Assembly (NCBI GenBank): GCA_016125265.1
Contig: WGMC01000013.1
Location: 1-64,000 of the forward strand
Direction: 5' to 3'
DNA from: Planctomycetaceae bacterium
GTDB taxonomy: Bacteria; Planctomycetota; UBA1135; GCA-002686595
DNA: 64,000 bases
The notes below the pieces were generated by a model, which saw only the letters and a list, made by a program, of their open reading frames with translations, ran no database searches and was not told the origin of the DNA. Below are positions 25,701 to 34,413 of this stretch, in pieces (position 1 is the first letter of the stretch; each line of letters opens with the position of its first letter). The position numbers were made by a program, and so were the translations under genes.

Positions 25701-26673
25701 AGCCCACCATGTCTTCGGGAACGGTGCCGGTGTAGTCGTACCAGCGGCGGTTGTACCAGAAGATGTGGCCATCGGAATCCGCCATCCACACGAGTTGGGG
25801 CACGGACTCGGCCAGAGTCACGAAGCGGTGTTCGCGCTCGCGGAGTTCGAACTCCTGGCGGTGACGCTCAGTGATGTCGCGGAACACCAGCACACAGCCG
25901 ATGATCTCGCCACCCATGGAGCGGATGGGCGCAGCGCTGTCGTCGATCGGGCGCTCGATGCCATCCTTTGCGATCAGAACGGTGTGGTTCGCCAGTCCGA
26001 CGATCACACCCTCACGCAAGGCCCGCGTGGCCGGATTCTCGGCGGGTTGGCGCGTAGATTCGTTCACGATGTGGAACACCGTGTCCAGCGGCTGCGAGCG
26101 CGCCTCTGCCAGGGTCCAACCTGTCAACGATTCGGCGACCGCGTTCATGTTGGTGACTCGGCCCGCCACGTCGGTGGCGATGACCGCGTCCCCGATGCTC
26201 GCGAGCGTGATGCGAAGGCGCTCGCCGTATTCCGTGGCGAGGCGCTCCGCGGCCCTGCGCCGGTCCACCTCGCGCGCCAACTCTTCGACACGCAACCGCA
26301 GGGCCGTGAACTTCTCCGCGCCGAGGTGCTTCGGCGCGAGCCGCAGCAGGATCCACGCCGGCGAAGTCTCCGTCCTCGGGCAGACCACGCTGCCTTCGGC
26401 ACGGCACACGGTTTCGACCGCACCGCGGATGGTGAGGGCACCGAAGACGGGCTGACGGCTGCGCCCGCACGAACGGAGGTACCGCGCGAGTTCCTCGGGA
26501 GGATCGCTGGCGAGCTCGGACAGCTCCTGGCCGGTGCGGGCGCGGACGTCGACACCCAGACGCTCTGCGCAGGCACGATTGAGCGCAACCACGAGACCGG
26601 CCCCCGAGACTAGGAGCATCGGGTCTGGCACCGCGTCGGCGAACAGCAGGAAGGACTCGGGCGTCGTGTTCAA
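22759..26673 (-). CDS. Hybrid sensor histidine kinase with seven PAS domains and receiver
   Basis: 1304 residues from a TTG at 26673, four bases after the upstream stop; no ATG fits the N-terminal PAS domain. Seven PAS/PAC units can be read in order, starting near LLFADAVPDPMLLV, ITLASIGDAVIATDV, FVTLAESVPQLVWMA, LRLAADATAVGILDF, ITDTATTAIVMLDE, YRLVGEAANDAIWDW and FTLAATGVGMWL. Then come HisKA (LATLAHELRNPLAPI), the ATPase domain (NLLNNSAKHT, DTGVGI, GLGIGLALVK) and a C-terminal receiver (VLVVDDNTDSAD, VILLDIGLPKLNG, LVKPVD). No TM helix is seen, so it is cytosolic. It probably works with the MetOD1-type protein encoded upstream. No output regulator is nearby. Confidence 0.93.
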   Translation of the reverse strand: MNTTPESFLLFADAVPDPMLLVSGAGLVVALNRACAERLGVDVRARTGQELSELASDPPEELARYLRSCGRSRQPVFGALTIRGAVETVCRAEGSVVCPRTETSPAWILLRLAPKHLGAEKFTALRLRVEELAREVDRRRAAERLATEYGERLRITLASIGDAVIATDVAGRVTNMNAVAESLTGWTLAEARSQPLDTVFHIVNESTRQPAENPATRALREGVIVGLANHTVLIAKDGIERPIDDSAAPIRSMGGEIIGCVLVFRDITERHRQEFELREREHRFVTLAESVPQLVWMADSDGHIFWYNRRWYDYTGTVPEDMVGWGWQRVHDPRCLPQVLERWRESLGTGQSFEMVFPLRGRNGEYRRFLTRVEPIRDDDGRVIRWLGTNTDVEELERTRAALRENEERLRLAADATAVGILDFEPETGRLSFSEGGLRIWGFETDDPLTPKAVMARVHPDDRSSIKAAWAAALDPESGGELEIQHRLLRADGATRWVAAKVRTVFSAESPRRAVRSLGTMLDITDAKLAEQRLRFQLDLTRSITDTATTAIVMLDENGRCTFMNPAAANMIGFSFEEIEGGALDDFVRQIRDDDRGRPWRESTIASGLMSGDEVRDREDVFVRRSGERFPVMCNARAIARDGVLVGTILEFRDITDERKAAAALRESETRYRLVGEAANDAIWDWDLTTNRVTWNHGLTRAFGYAPEDVGEDASWWEDNLHPDDRARIHGAIHAAIEGGSEIWSADYRFRRADGTYASVLDRGRIVREHGKPIRMVGSMLDLTEREAAEAALRQRTAELNFTLAATGVGMWLNTLPLAALDWDERTRAIFHVPDGEAPTIDLFLSRLHADDRERTQLAMERALKDGSLYAIEHRVVNPSTGEIRWLKSMGQATYGPDGEPVRFDGINYDITDAKRLEEELRGIAAELSNANRMKDVFLATLAHELRNPLAPISNGLQLIRLARGDWSVVEKARALMDRQIRQMVRLVDDLMDASRIATGKIQLRIERVDVATVVNSAVETSLPLIESLGHDLSIALPPSPLLVEVDPTRLAQVLSNLLNNSAKHTKRKAQISLRAEQQGNELLVSVKDTGVGIAAAHLPRVFDMFSQVDQSWEGAQGGLGIGLALVKSLVELHGGTVEARSEGAGQGAEFVVRIPCVVATSAKAPIAVQPDGGTLALRVLVVDDNTDSADSLAIALEMMGSEVLTAYDGEAAVSVAATHRPDVILLDIGLPKLNGYEVCRRIRAQEWGRDIFILAQSGWSQDEHRERTREAGFDHHLVKPVDPDVLVRLLRNLPDVRSEPDPG

Positions 26674-26677
26674 GGAG

Positions 26678-27217
26678 TCACGCCGTGTGGTATTCCCGAC
26701 CCAACGCGCCGTCGGCGTCCCTGGATGGCGCGAGGTGCACCAGCACGCGGCACTCCCGATCGCCTCGGGCGATGGCTCGCTCGATGACCACCCTGGCGTA
26801 CCCGAGGTTCTCCGAAACGATGACTCCAAACACGTTGGAGGTCATCATGCAGAGCGCGGGGCGGCCCAGCACCTTGTCGCCAAACGGGCAGACGCGGTTG
26901 CCGAGGACGATCGTTCCTTCGTCCTGCTCCGCGACGTAGAAGTCCCCTTGTATGCGACGCTTGAGATCGACGAGTACACGAGCGACCTGCTCCCGATCGA
27001 GCTTTGGGACCGCGAGCGCATGCCGGTACGTTTGGTTGAGTTCGTCCCCGATCTCCTGGCCGACGACGCTCAGGAAGCCGGACGCCTCCTCCGTGCCGAC
27101 GACCTGTTGGAGCGTGGCCGCCAGGTGTCCGATCAACGTGCGCAAGAACAAGTCGCGCTCCAGCGGGATTGCAACGTCGCTCGGGTTCGCCGCGGGAACA
27201 GAATCTGCCTCGGTCAT
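26678..27217 (-). CDS. MetOD1-type (methanogen output domain 1) sensor protein
   Basis: 179 residues from the ATG at 27217; an upstream start at 27328 would add basic low-quality sequence. An N-terminal helical part is followed by [20 protein letters not shown] (106-130 region) and [20 protein letters not shown], which matches the Cys-containing pattern of MetOD1 proteins. C110, C123 and C156 could bind metal or respond to redox. Such proteins are often linked to two-component systems. The gene ends four bases before the seven-PAS kinase begins, so they are co-transcribed, and it may act as a sensor or adaptor for that kinase. Confidence 0.7.
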   Translation of the reverse strand: MTEADSVPAANPSDVAIPLERDLFLRTLIGHLAATLQQVVGTEEASGFLSVVGQEIGDELNQTYRHALAVPKLDREQVARVLVDLKRRIQGDFYVAEQDEGTIVLGNRVCPFGDKVLGRPALCMMTSNVFGVIVSENLGYARVVIERAIARGDRECRVLVHLAPSRDADGALGREYHTA

Positions 27218-27616
27218 CGGTATCCAGTCCGCCGCAACCCGGGGTGTTCGAGGAGCCCACGCGTAGGGGCGTCGGAGGTACGTGGGCGAGAGCCACCGCC
27301 GCCGTGGGGTGCCTTTCCCCACGCTCACAAACTACCAAAGACACATCGGCGATCGCGCGGCCGTGGCGCCGCTTTGGTCCGGCCGCTCGGGCGAAGCCCT
27401 CGCAGCCCCACCCCCCGCAGCCCGGCCGAGCCCCGGCCGCCGCCCGGCCCTTCTCCCGGGGACAGGCAACACGTAGCGTCTGGTACCGCCGAAGTACGCT
27501 TCGCCCGAGGGTTGCCCCTGAGTTCGCTCACCCCGCGTGGCCCCGGGGGAACGTGGCCGGGCCCGGCCGGGAGCGCGCGGTTCGCACGACAGAGATCCGT
27601 GCCCCCCCCCCCGCGG
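27218..27616. other. Intergenic region, no supported gene
   Basis: About 400 very GC-rich bases between the start of the MetOD1 gene and the end of selB, both minus. It must hold the promoter of the MetOD1/kinase operon and the end of selB. Open frames here are proline/arginine-rich shadows. No tRNA or clear terminator is recognised. Confidence 0.5.
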
Positions 27617-29539
27617 TCACCGTTTGCGCAGCACGCGGTGCGAGCCGGCGCGCATTGTGAACCCGATGCCGTCCAGGTGTTCGAGCAAGGGAATGAGCCA
27701 TTTGCGCGACGTGTTCAGTTGGTCGCGCAGTTCGGGGATCTCCACGTGGCCGTGGCGTTCGGCGCTGGCGCGCACCGCGGCCTTCGCGCGCTCGTACGCC
27801 TCCCTCCCGAACACATAGTCGCCGCTCACGCGCACGGCTTCGCCCCCGTCGACGAGGCGCGCAAAGAGCGCGCGCACGTGTTTTTCAGGATGTTTGGTGC
27901 GCTCGGCGAGTTCCAGAGCGGTCGGCGGCTGGAAGGGCTCGGCGAGCAGCGCCGCGAGGGCCTCGGCCAGTTCCGCGCGCAGGCCCTCGTCCACCGGCGC
28001 GGCGCGTGGGAGCCGCAGCGTGCCCTGGCCAGCGTCCTCGAAGAGCCCACGCGAGACGGCCTCGGCGACGAGCAAGTCCAGCGATTCCCGCGGCCATTGG
28101 CTGCGGCGCTCGAGCTCGATCACATCCACACGCTCGCGCAGCGTCTCTTCTGCGAAGTACGCGGCGGCGTGGCCGAGCAACTGTTCGAGGCCCGCTTCGA
28201 GGCGGCTCGCCGCGAACCAGCGCCGCCGTTGGCCCGGGGCAAGCGCCAGTTTCTGGGAGCGCAGGTCCGCCAACTTGGCCTCGGCCTCCTCGGGCGAGAG
28301 GCCCACCTCGCGGCCCAGCTCCGCGGCAGTCGGCGCGAGGAGATCGCGGCGCTCGAGGGCCGCGAGCAACAGCGCGCGCACGTCCCCGAGTGCCGCCTCC
28401 TGGCGCAGCAGTGCGGCCAACGTCTCTTCGTGCCCGCGTTTCATGCGCCGCTCCCCCACCAGCAGCACCACACCGCCGCCGAGGGTCAGCTCCGGCGACA
28501 GCCAACGCAGCACAAAACGATCGCCGGGCGCCATCACGGTCGGAAGCTCGAGCCGAATCTGCGCGAGCGCCGATGTGCCGGGCACAAGCTGCTCGCCCTC
28601 GAGCAACACCAACTCGCCGTGGGGATCCGCCGTGCCGAGGTGCAGCCGCACGGGCGAGCGGTCCGCGACGGGCCGCGACAGGCTCGGCAAGGCCGTCAAT
28701 CGCACGGCCGCCATCGTGTGGGCACCGAAGTACCCCGGCGCGGCCACCACGTCGCCCCGGGCCAAGCTGGCGCGCTCCGCATCGGCCAGGTTGAGCGCGC
28801 TGGAGTGCCCCGCGCGCACCAGCTCTGCGGGCTCGCCGTAGGCCTGCAGCCCGCGCACCTTGGCGCGCACACCGCGCGGCAGGAGTTCGACCTCGTCGCC
28901 CGCGCGCAGTTCGCCCGAGAGCGGAATGCCCGTCACGACGGTGCCAAAACCAGGCTTCGAGAAGACTCGCTGGATCGGCATGCGGAAGGGGCCGCTGGCC
29001 GCGCGGGGGCGCGTTTCGAGCGCCAACCGCACGAGCTCCGCGCGCAGCGTGTCGAGGCCCTCGCCCGTGATCGACGACACGGGCACGATCTTCGCGCCCT
29101 CGAATGCGGTGCCGAGCAGCGCTCCGGCCACATCGTCGCGCGCGAGCTCCACCAGATCGGGATCGACGGCGTCCACCTTGCTCAACGCGACCAACGCGCG
29201 GCGCACTCCCACCAGTTGGAGGATCGCCAGGTGCTCGCGCGTCTGCGGCATCACCCCATCGTCCGCGGCCACGACCAAGAGCGCGATGTCGATGCCCGTG
29301 GCGCCGGCCACCATGTTGCGCACGAAGCGCTCGTGGCCCGGCACGTCGACCATGCCCACCCGCCTGCCGTCCGGCAGCGCGAAGTTGGCGAAGCCGAGGT
29401 CGATGGTCATGCCGCGGCGTTTCTCCTCGGCCCAACGGTCCGGATCGATGCCCGTCAGGGCGCGCACGAGGCTCGACTTGCCGTGGTCGATGTGCCCGGC
29501 CGTACCCACCACCACCGGTTGGATCTGCACGGTTGCCAT
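27617..29539 (-). CDS. selB: Selenocysteine-specific elongation factor SelB
   Basis: 640 residues, typical length for bacterial SelB. G1 is GHIDHGKSS (15-23), T45 is the switch I Thr in RRGMTIDLGFA, G3 is DVPGHERF (65-72) and G4 is SKVD. EF-Tu-like beta-barrels follow, then C-terminal winged helices that bind the SECIS hairpin of mRNA (WPRESLDLL, ELRDQLNTSRKWLIPLL). SelB delivers Sec-tRNA to UGA codons. The ATG at 29539 is chosen because of an excellent Shine-Dalgarno TAGGAGG. It starts 25 bases after the HAD phosphatase gene. selA, selD and tRNA-Sec are not in the window. Confidence 0.95.
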   Translation of the reverse strand: MATVQIQPVVVGTAGHIDHGKSSLVRALTGIDPDRWAEEKRRGMTIDLGFANFALPDGRRVGMVDVPGHERFVRNMVAGATGIDIALLVVAADDGVMPQTREHLAILQLVGVRRALVALSKVDAVDPDLVELARDDVAGALLGTAFEGAKIVPVSSITGEGLDTLRAELVRLALETRPRAASGPFRMPIQRVFSKPGFGTVVTGIPLSGELRAGDEVELLPRGVRAKVRGLQAYGEPAELVRAGHSSALNLADAERASLARGDVVAAPGYFGAHTMAAVRLTALPSLSRPVADRSPVRLHLGTADPHGELVLLEGEQLVPGTSALAQIRLELPTVMAPGDRFVLRWLSPELTLGGGVVLLVGERRMKRGHEETLAALLRQEAALGDVRALLLAALERRDLLAPTAAELGREVGLSPEEAEAKLADLRSQKLALAPGQRRRWFAASRLEAGLEQLLGHAAAYFAEETLRERVDVIELERRSQWPRESLDLLVAEAVSRGLFEDAGQGTLRLPRAAPVDEGLRAELAEALAALLAEPFQPPTALELAERTKHPEKHVRALFARLVDGGEAVRVSGDYVFGREAYERAKAAVRASAERHGHVEIPELRDQLNTSRKWLIPLLEHLDGIGFTMRAGSHRVLRKR

Positions 29540-29564
29540 TGTGCCTCCTAACGGCGAGCCGCAG

Positions 29565-30416
29565 TCAGTGGAGCTCGAGGGCTCCGTACGTGGCCCGCAC
29601 TCCCTCGTTCGCGAGCACCGCCTCGGCGGCGGCGAGGTCGAGCTCGACCACCTGGCCCAGGTCGTGGCCATGGATGCCGCGGGCGACGAACAAACTGTCG
29701 AGGCCCTCGCGGTTCGCGCCCAGGATGTCCGTGCCGGGGCCGTCGCCGATGGCGAGCACACGCCCCCTCTCCGGCTCGCGCCCAAGGAGCCGACGCAACT
29801 CCGCAAACGCCAGTGCGTAGACCGGCCCGTGCGGTTTGCCGGCCAGCACCACTTCGCCGCCCAGATCCGCGTACTCCTTCGCCAGCGCGCCGGCGCACCA
29901 GTGGAGCCGCGAGCCGAGGCGCACCACGAGGTCGGGATTGGCGCACAGCATCACCAAACCCAGTTCGCGGGCGCGCGCGAGCACCGGCCGGTAGTGCGCC
30001 GGTTCGTCGCGTTCGAAGTCGTTGAGCCCGGTCGCGGCGAGGAAGGCCGCGTTTTCGAGGTCCGACAGCTCCATGCGCAGGCCCTCCCACAACTCGCCGT
30101 CCTCCGGCGGCCCGAAGAGGTGCATGGGCCCCGGCGCGCGGGCGGCGAACTCCGCCCGGATCGCGTCGCCCGACGTGACGATTGCATCCCAGGCGGACCG
30201 AGGTACCCCCAGCCGATCGAGTTGCCCCGGTATGGGCTCGCGGGTCTTGGGCACATTGGAGAGGAGCACCACACGACCGCCGCGCTCACGGAACGCCACG
30301 AGCGCGTCGAGGGCCGGCCCGAACGCCCTGCGTCCATCGTGCACCACGCCCCAGAGGTCGCAGAGCACGGCGTCGTAGCGCTCCCCCGCCGCCGCCAATC
30401 CGGTCCATTCCCGCAT
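29565..30416 (-). CDS. HAD-superfamily subfamily IIA hydrolase (TIGR01459-like)
   Basis: 283 residues from the ATG at 30416. Motif I reads VLCDLWGVVHDG with the nucleophile Asp, motif II is LLSNVPKTREP, Lys of motif III is in LAGKPHGPVY, and motif IV is AIGDGPGTDILGA. The DLWGV pattern and cap arrangement fit the TIGR01459 group of subfamily IIA sugar or glycerol phosphatase-like proteins. Substrate unknown. It is co-directional with selB, 25 bases apart, and divergent from the radical SAM gene with under 100 bases between. Confidence 0.82.
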   Translation of the reverse strand: MREWTGLAAAGERYDAVLCDLWGVVHDGRRAFGPALDALVAFRERGGRVVLLSNVPKTREPIPGQLDRLGVPRSAWDAIVTSGDAIRAEFAARAPGPMHLFGPPEDGELWEGLRMELSDLENAAFLAATGLNDFERDEPAHYRPVLARARELGLVMLCANPDLVVRLGSRLHWCAGALAKEYADLGGEVVLAGKPHGPVYALAFAELRRLLGREPERGRVLAIGDGPGTDILGANREGLDSLFVARGIHGHDLGQVVELDLAAAEAVLANEGVRATYGALELH

Positions 30417-30504
30417 CGGCGCACCACGGTACGAAAGTACCCCCGCCCGCGCGCGCCGCACCCCCCAAGGAAACGCCACCCCTCCACCTGCTACCCTCCA
30501 CCCC

Positions 30505-31482
30505 GTGAGCCCGGACCTGCCCTTTCGCACCCTGAAACCCGCCCTGGCGAAGCGTTTTGGCATGCCCCTGCACCGCGTCGCCCTCGACGCGGGCTCGACC
30601 TGCCCGAATCGGGACGGCACGAAGGGACGCGGGGGCTGTGTGTACTGCGACGTGGAGGGCTCGGGCACGGGAGCCTTGAAGAGCGGCCTCGACATCGCCG
30701 CGCAACTGCAACTCGGCCTCGCGCGCATCGCGCGGCGCGAGCGCGGCGAGTACGGCGCGATCGCCTACTTCCAGAGTTATTCGAACACCTACGTGGCGCC
30801 CGAGCGCCTCGACGAGGTGCTCTCCGCGGTCGAACCCGCACTTGCGAGCCGCGGCGGTCCGGTGCGTGTGGTCGCCCTGGCGACCCGCCCGGACACGCTG
30901 CCCGACTGGGCGCTCGAGCGCCTGGTGCGGCTCGCGCGCGAAGTGCCCGTGTGGGTCGAGTTGGGCCTCGAATCGGCGAGCGACGACGTGCTCCTTCGCA
31001 TCCAGCGACTGCACACGTGTGCGGAGTTCGAGGACGCGGTTGTGCGCTGCCACGGAGCGGGCCTCGAGGTGGTCGGCCACGCCATCCTCGGACTGCCGGG
31101 CGACGGGCGCGAGGGCGCGCGGTGCACCGCGGAGGTGCTGGCGCGCTCGGGCTGCGCGGGCGTGAAGGTGCACCACCTGATGGTGCTCGAGCGCACCATC
31201 CTCGCCGCGTGGTGGCGCCGCGGCGAAGTGACCGTGCAACAGCCGGCCGAGTACGTCGACTGGCTCGCCGACTTCGTCGAGCGGTTGTCTCCGGCACAAG
31301 TGCTGCACCGCATCACCGGCGATGCTCCGCCCGACGTGCAACTGGCGCCGCGCTGGGACCTCCACAAGGGCGAAGTCCGGCGCCTCTTGGCCGAAGAACT
31401 CCACCGGCGCGGTTCGCGGCAAGGCGCGTTCGCGCCGCGGGACCTCGCCCACGGCGCCCCCGGCCCTCACTCGGGCAGGTAG
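30505..31482 (+). CDS. Radical SAM protein, TIGR01212/YhcC family
   Basis: 325 residues, GTG start. The 4Fe-4S motif is STCPNRDGTKGRGGCVYCD with C33, C45 and C48, the spacing typical of this family rather than the classic CxxxCxxC. Downstream are AYFQSYSNTYV, ELGLESASDDVLLRI, HAILGLPGD and KVHHLMVL segments, all of which mark TIGR01212. Family members are widespread; their role is not settled. The stop overlaps the convergent zinc-ribbon gene by 16 bases. Confidence 0.92.
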   Translation: MSPDLPFRTLKPALAKRFGMPLHRVALDAGSTCPNRDGTKGRGGCVYCDVEGSGTGALKSGLDIAAQLQLGLARIARRERGEYGAIAYFQSYSNTYVAPERLDEVLSAVEPALASRGGPVRVVALATRPDTLPDWALERLVRLAREVPVWVELGLESASDDVLLRIQRLHTCAEFEDAVVRCHGAGLEVVGHAILGLPGDGREGARCTAEVLARSGCAGVKVHHLMVLERTILAAWWRRGEVTVQQPAEYVDWLADFVERLSPAQVLHRITGDAPPDVQLAPRWDLHKGEVRRLLAEELHRRGSRQGAFAPRDLAHGAPGPHSGR

Positions 31483-32177
31483 AGGATGCGCTGGCAGTTG
31501 GGGCAGGCCACCACTTCGCGGCCGCGGGTCAACCGCACGTAGATGTTCGTCGGCACCGCGATGTAACACCCCTGGCAGGTGCGCCCATCGAGCATGGCCA
31601 AAGCGACGCCGTCGCGGGCCTCGAGCAGGCGCTCGTACTGGTTCAGGACGTCCGGCGGCACTCCCTCGCCCATGCGGCGGCGGCGCTCCGCGTTCATCTC
31701 CTTCAGCTTCTCCGCGACTTCACCCTCCTCGCGGGTGAGCGCCTCGTCGAGCACCGCAAACTCCTTCTCCAAGCCGTCGATTTCGGCTTGCAGGCCATCG
31801 CGCTCCTTCTGCTTCGCCTCGGCCTTCTCGACCTCGCGCAGGCCCTCTTCCTCGTTGTCGGAGATGTCCCGCCGCAGGGTGCGCATCTCGTGGCCGTAGG
31901 CGGCGAGCATGGCCTGGTCGGCGCGGCTGTTGGCGGACTCGTGCTCGAGTTTGCGCAGCCGCTGGCGGCTCAAGGTGGTCGCGTCCTCGATCTCCTTGAT
32001 GAGCGCTCGCTGGTGCCGCAGTTCGGCGTCGATTTCGATCAGCCGTTGGCGCTTGGCGTCGAGGGAGCCCCGGCGGCGTTCGCGTTCGGCGGGCAGGCGT
32101 TCTTGTTCGCGGCGCAGGCGCCAGATCGAGGTGTCCAGTTCTTGGAGGCCACGCAGGATCGAAAGGGTTTGGCGCAT
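31467..32177 (-). CDS. Coiled-coil protein with C4 zinc ribbon (DUF164/CdsZ-like)
   Basis: 236 residues from the ATG at 32177; the Gly/Arg-rich upstream frame is rejected. A long antiparallel coiled coil (about 5-165) with highly charged heptads is followed by a zinc ribbon: TCQGCYIAVP and VACPNCQRILYL, two CxxC knuckles. This is the architecture of DUF164 zinc-ribbon proteins found in most bacteria, linked in some lineages to RNA binding or late regulatory roles. It lies downstream of rpoD in the same direction, but a very strong hairpin separates them, so it is probably transcribed on its own. Confidence 0.88.
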   Translation of the reverse strand: MRQTLSILRGLQELDTSIWRLRREQERLPAERERRRGSLDAKRQRLIEIDAELRHQRALIKEIEDATTLSRQRLRKLEHESANSRADQAMLAAYGHEMRTLRRDISDNEEEGLREVEKAEAKQKERDGLQAEIDGLEKEFAVLDEALTREEGEVAEKLKEMNAERRRRMGEGVPPDVLNQYERLLEARDGVALAMLDGRTCQGCYIAVPTNIYVRLTRGREVVACPNCQRILYLPE

Positions 32178-32330
32178 CGTAAACGGGGGGCGGACCGGGG
32201 TTGGGCGGGCGGCGAGTGTAGCGGCGGCTCCCCGGCGGTTGAAGGCCGGTGCCGAAGGAGCGTCCTCCGGGAAGCACTCCGTCGCCCCGGGATCGAGCCG
32301 CCCGCTGGCCCCCTGGCCTCCTGGCCCCCC

Positions 32331-32363
32331 CGTGACCCCCCGTGACCCCCCGTGACCCCCCGT
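32331..32363. repeat. Decamer tandem repeat, three copies
   Basis: CGTGACCCCC is repeated exactly three times at 32331-32340, 32341-32350 and 32351-32360, followed by a broken fourth copy (CGTACCCC). It lies in the non-coding region upstream of the zinc-ribbon gene. Confidence 0.8.
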
Positions 32364-32463
32364 ACCCCGCCGGGCACCCGGGAGCCCGCCCGGGAGCGCG
32401 GTTGAGGTCCTCTCGCAGGAACCCGTCCCACGCGAACGCGCGTCGAAGTGGCGCCGCAAATGC

Positions 32464-32519
32464 GCCGCGGGCCGCGCCCGGTTCCGCAGCGCTTCTGGGA
32501 ACCGGGCGCGGCCCGCGGC
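32464..32519 (-). terminator. 22-bp perfect hairpin after rpoD, likely terminator
   Basis: The arm 32464-32485 (GCCGCGGGCCGCGCCCGG plus TTCC) is the exact reverse complement of 32498-32519, with a 12-base loop. It begins 52 bases past the rpoD stop on the rpoD transcript. A 22-pair, nearly all G+C stem is exceptionally stable. No long T-tract follows, which is common for terminators in GC-rich bacteria. Confidence 0.7.
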
Positions 32520-32571
32520 CGAGGCCGACCGCCGGGGACCCAGCGGTGGCCGAAAGGAACGCCGGCCCGCC

Positions 32572-34317
<1,746 letters not shown>

Positions 34318-34413
34318 CCGTGTCTCTGTAGGCGGCCCCTGGTTGTGGGCCGTTCTGGTGCGCTCTGCGCGGCTTGCGCAGGTGTGTGGGACTGCGGGGA
34401 GTGAGAGTCGCTC

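Larger units (their letters stand above)
32178..32571. other. rpoD to zinc-ribbon intergenic region
   Basis: About 390 bases without a gene. It holds the large hairpin at 32464-32519, three exact copies of the decamer CGTGACCCCC (32331-32360), and by position the promoter of the zinc-ribbon gene. Arginine/glycine-rich open frames across it are not credible genes. Confidence 0.6.

Noticed and set aside
22843-26613. 1256-residue plus-strand frame opposite the hybrid kinase
   Set aside because: It is the antisense shadow of a seven-PAS kinase with all motifs intact on the minus strand.
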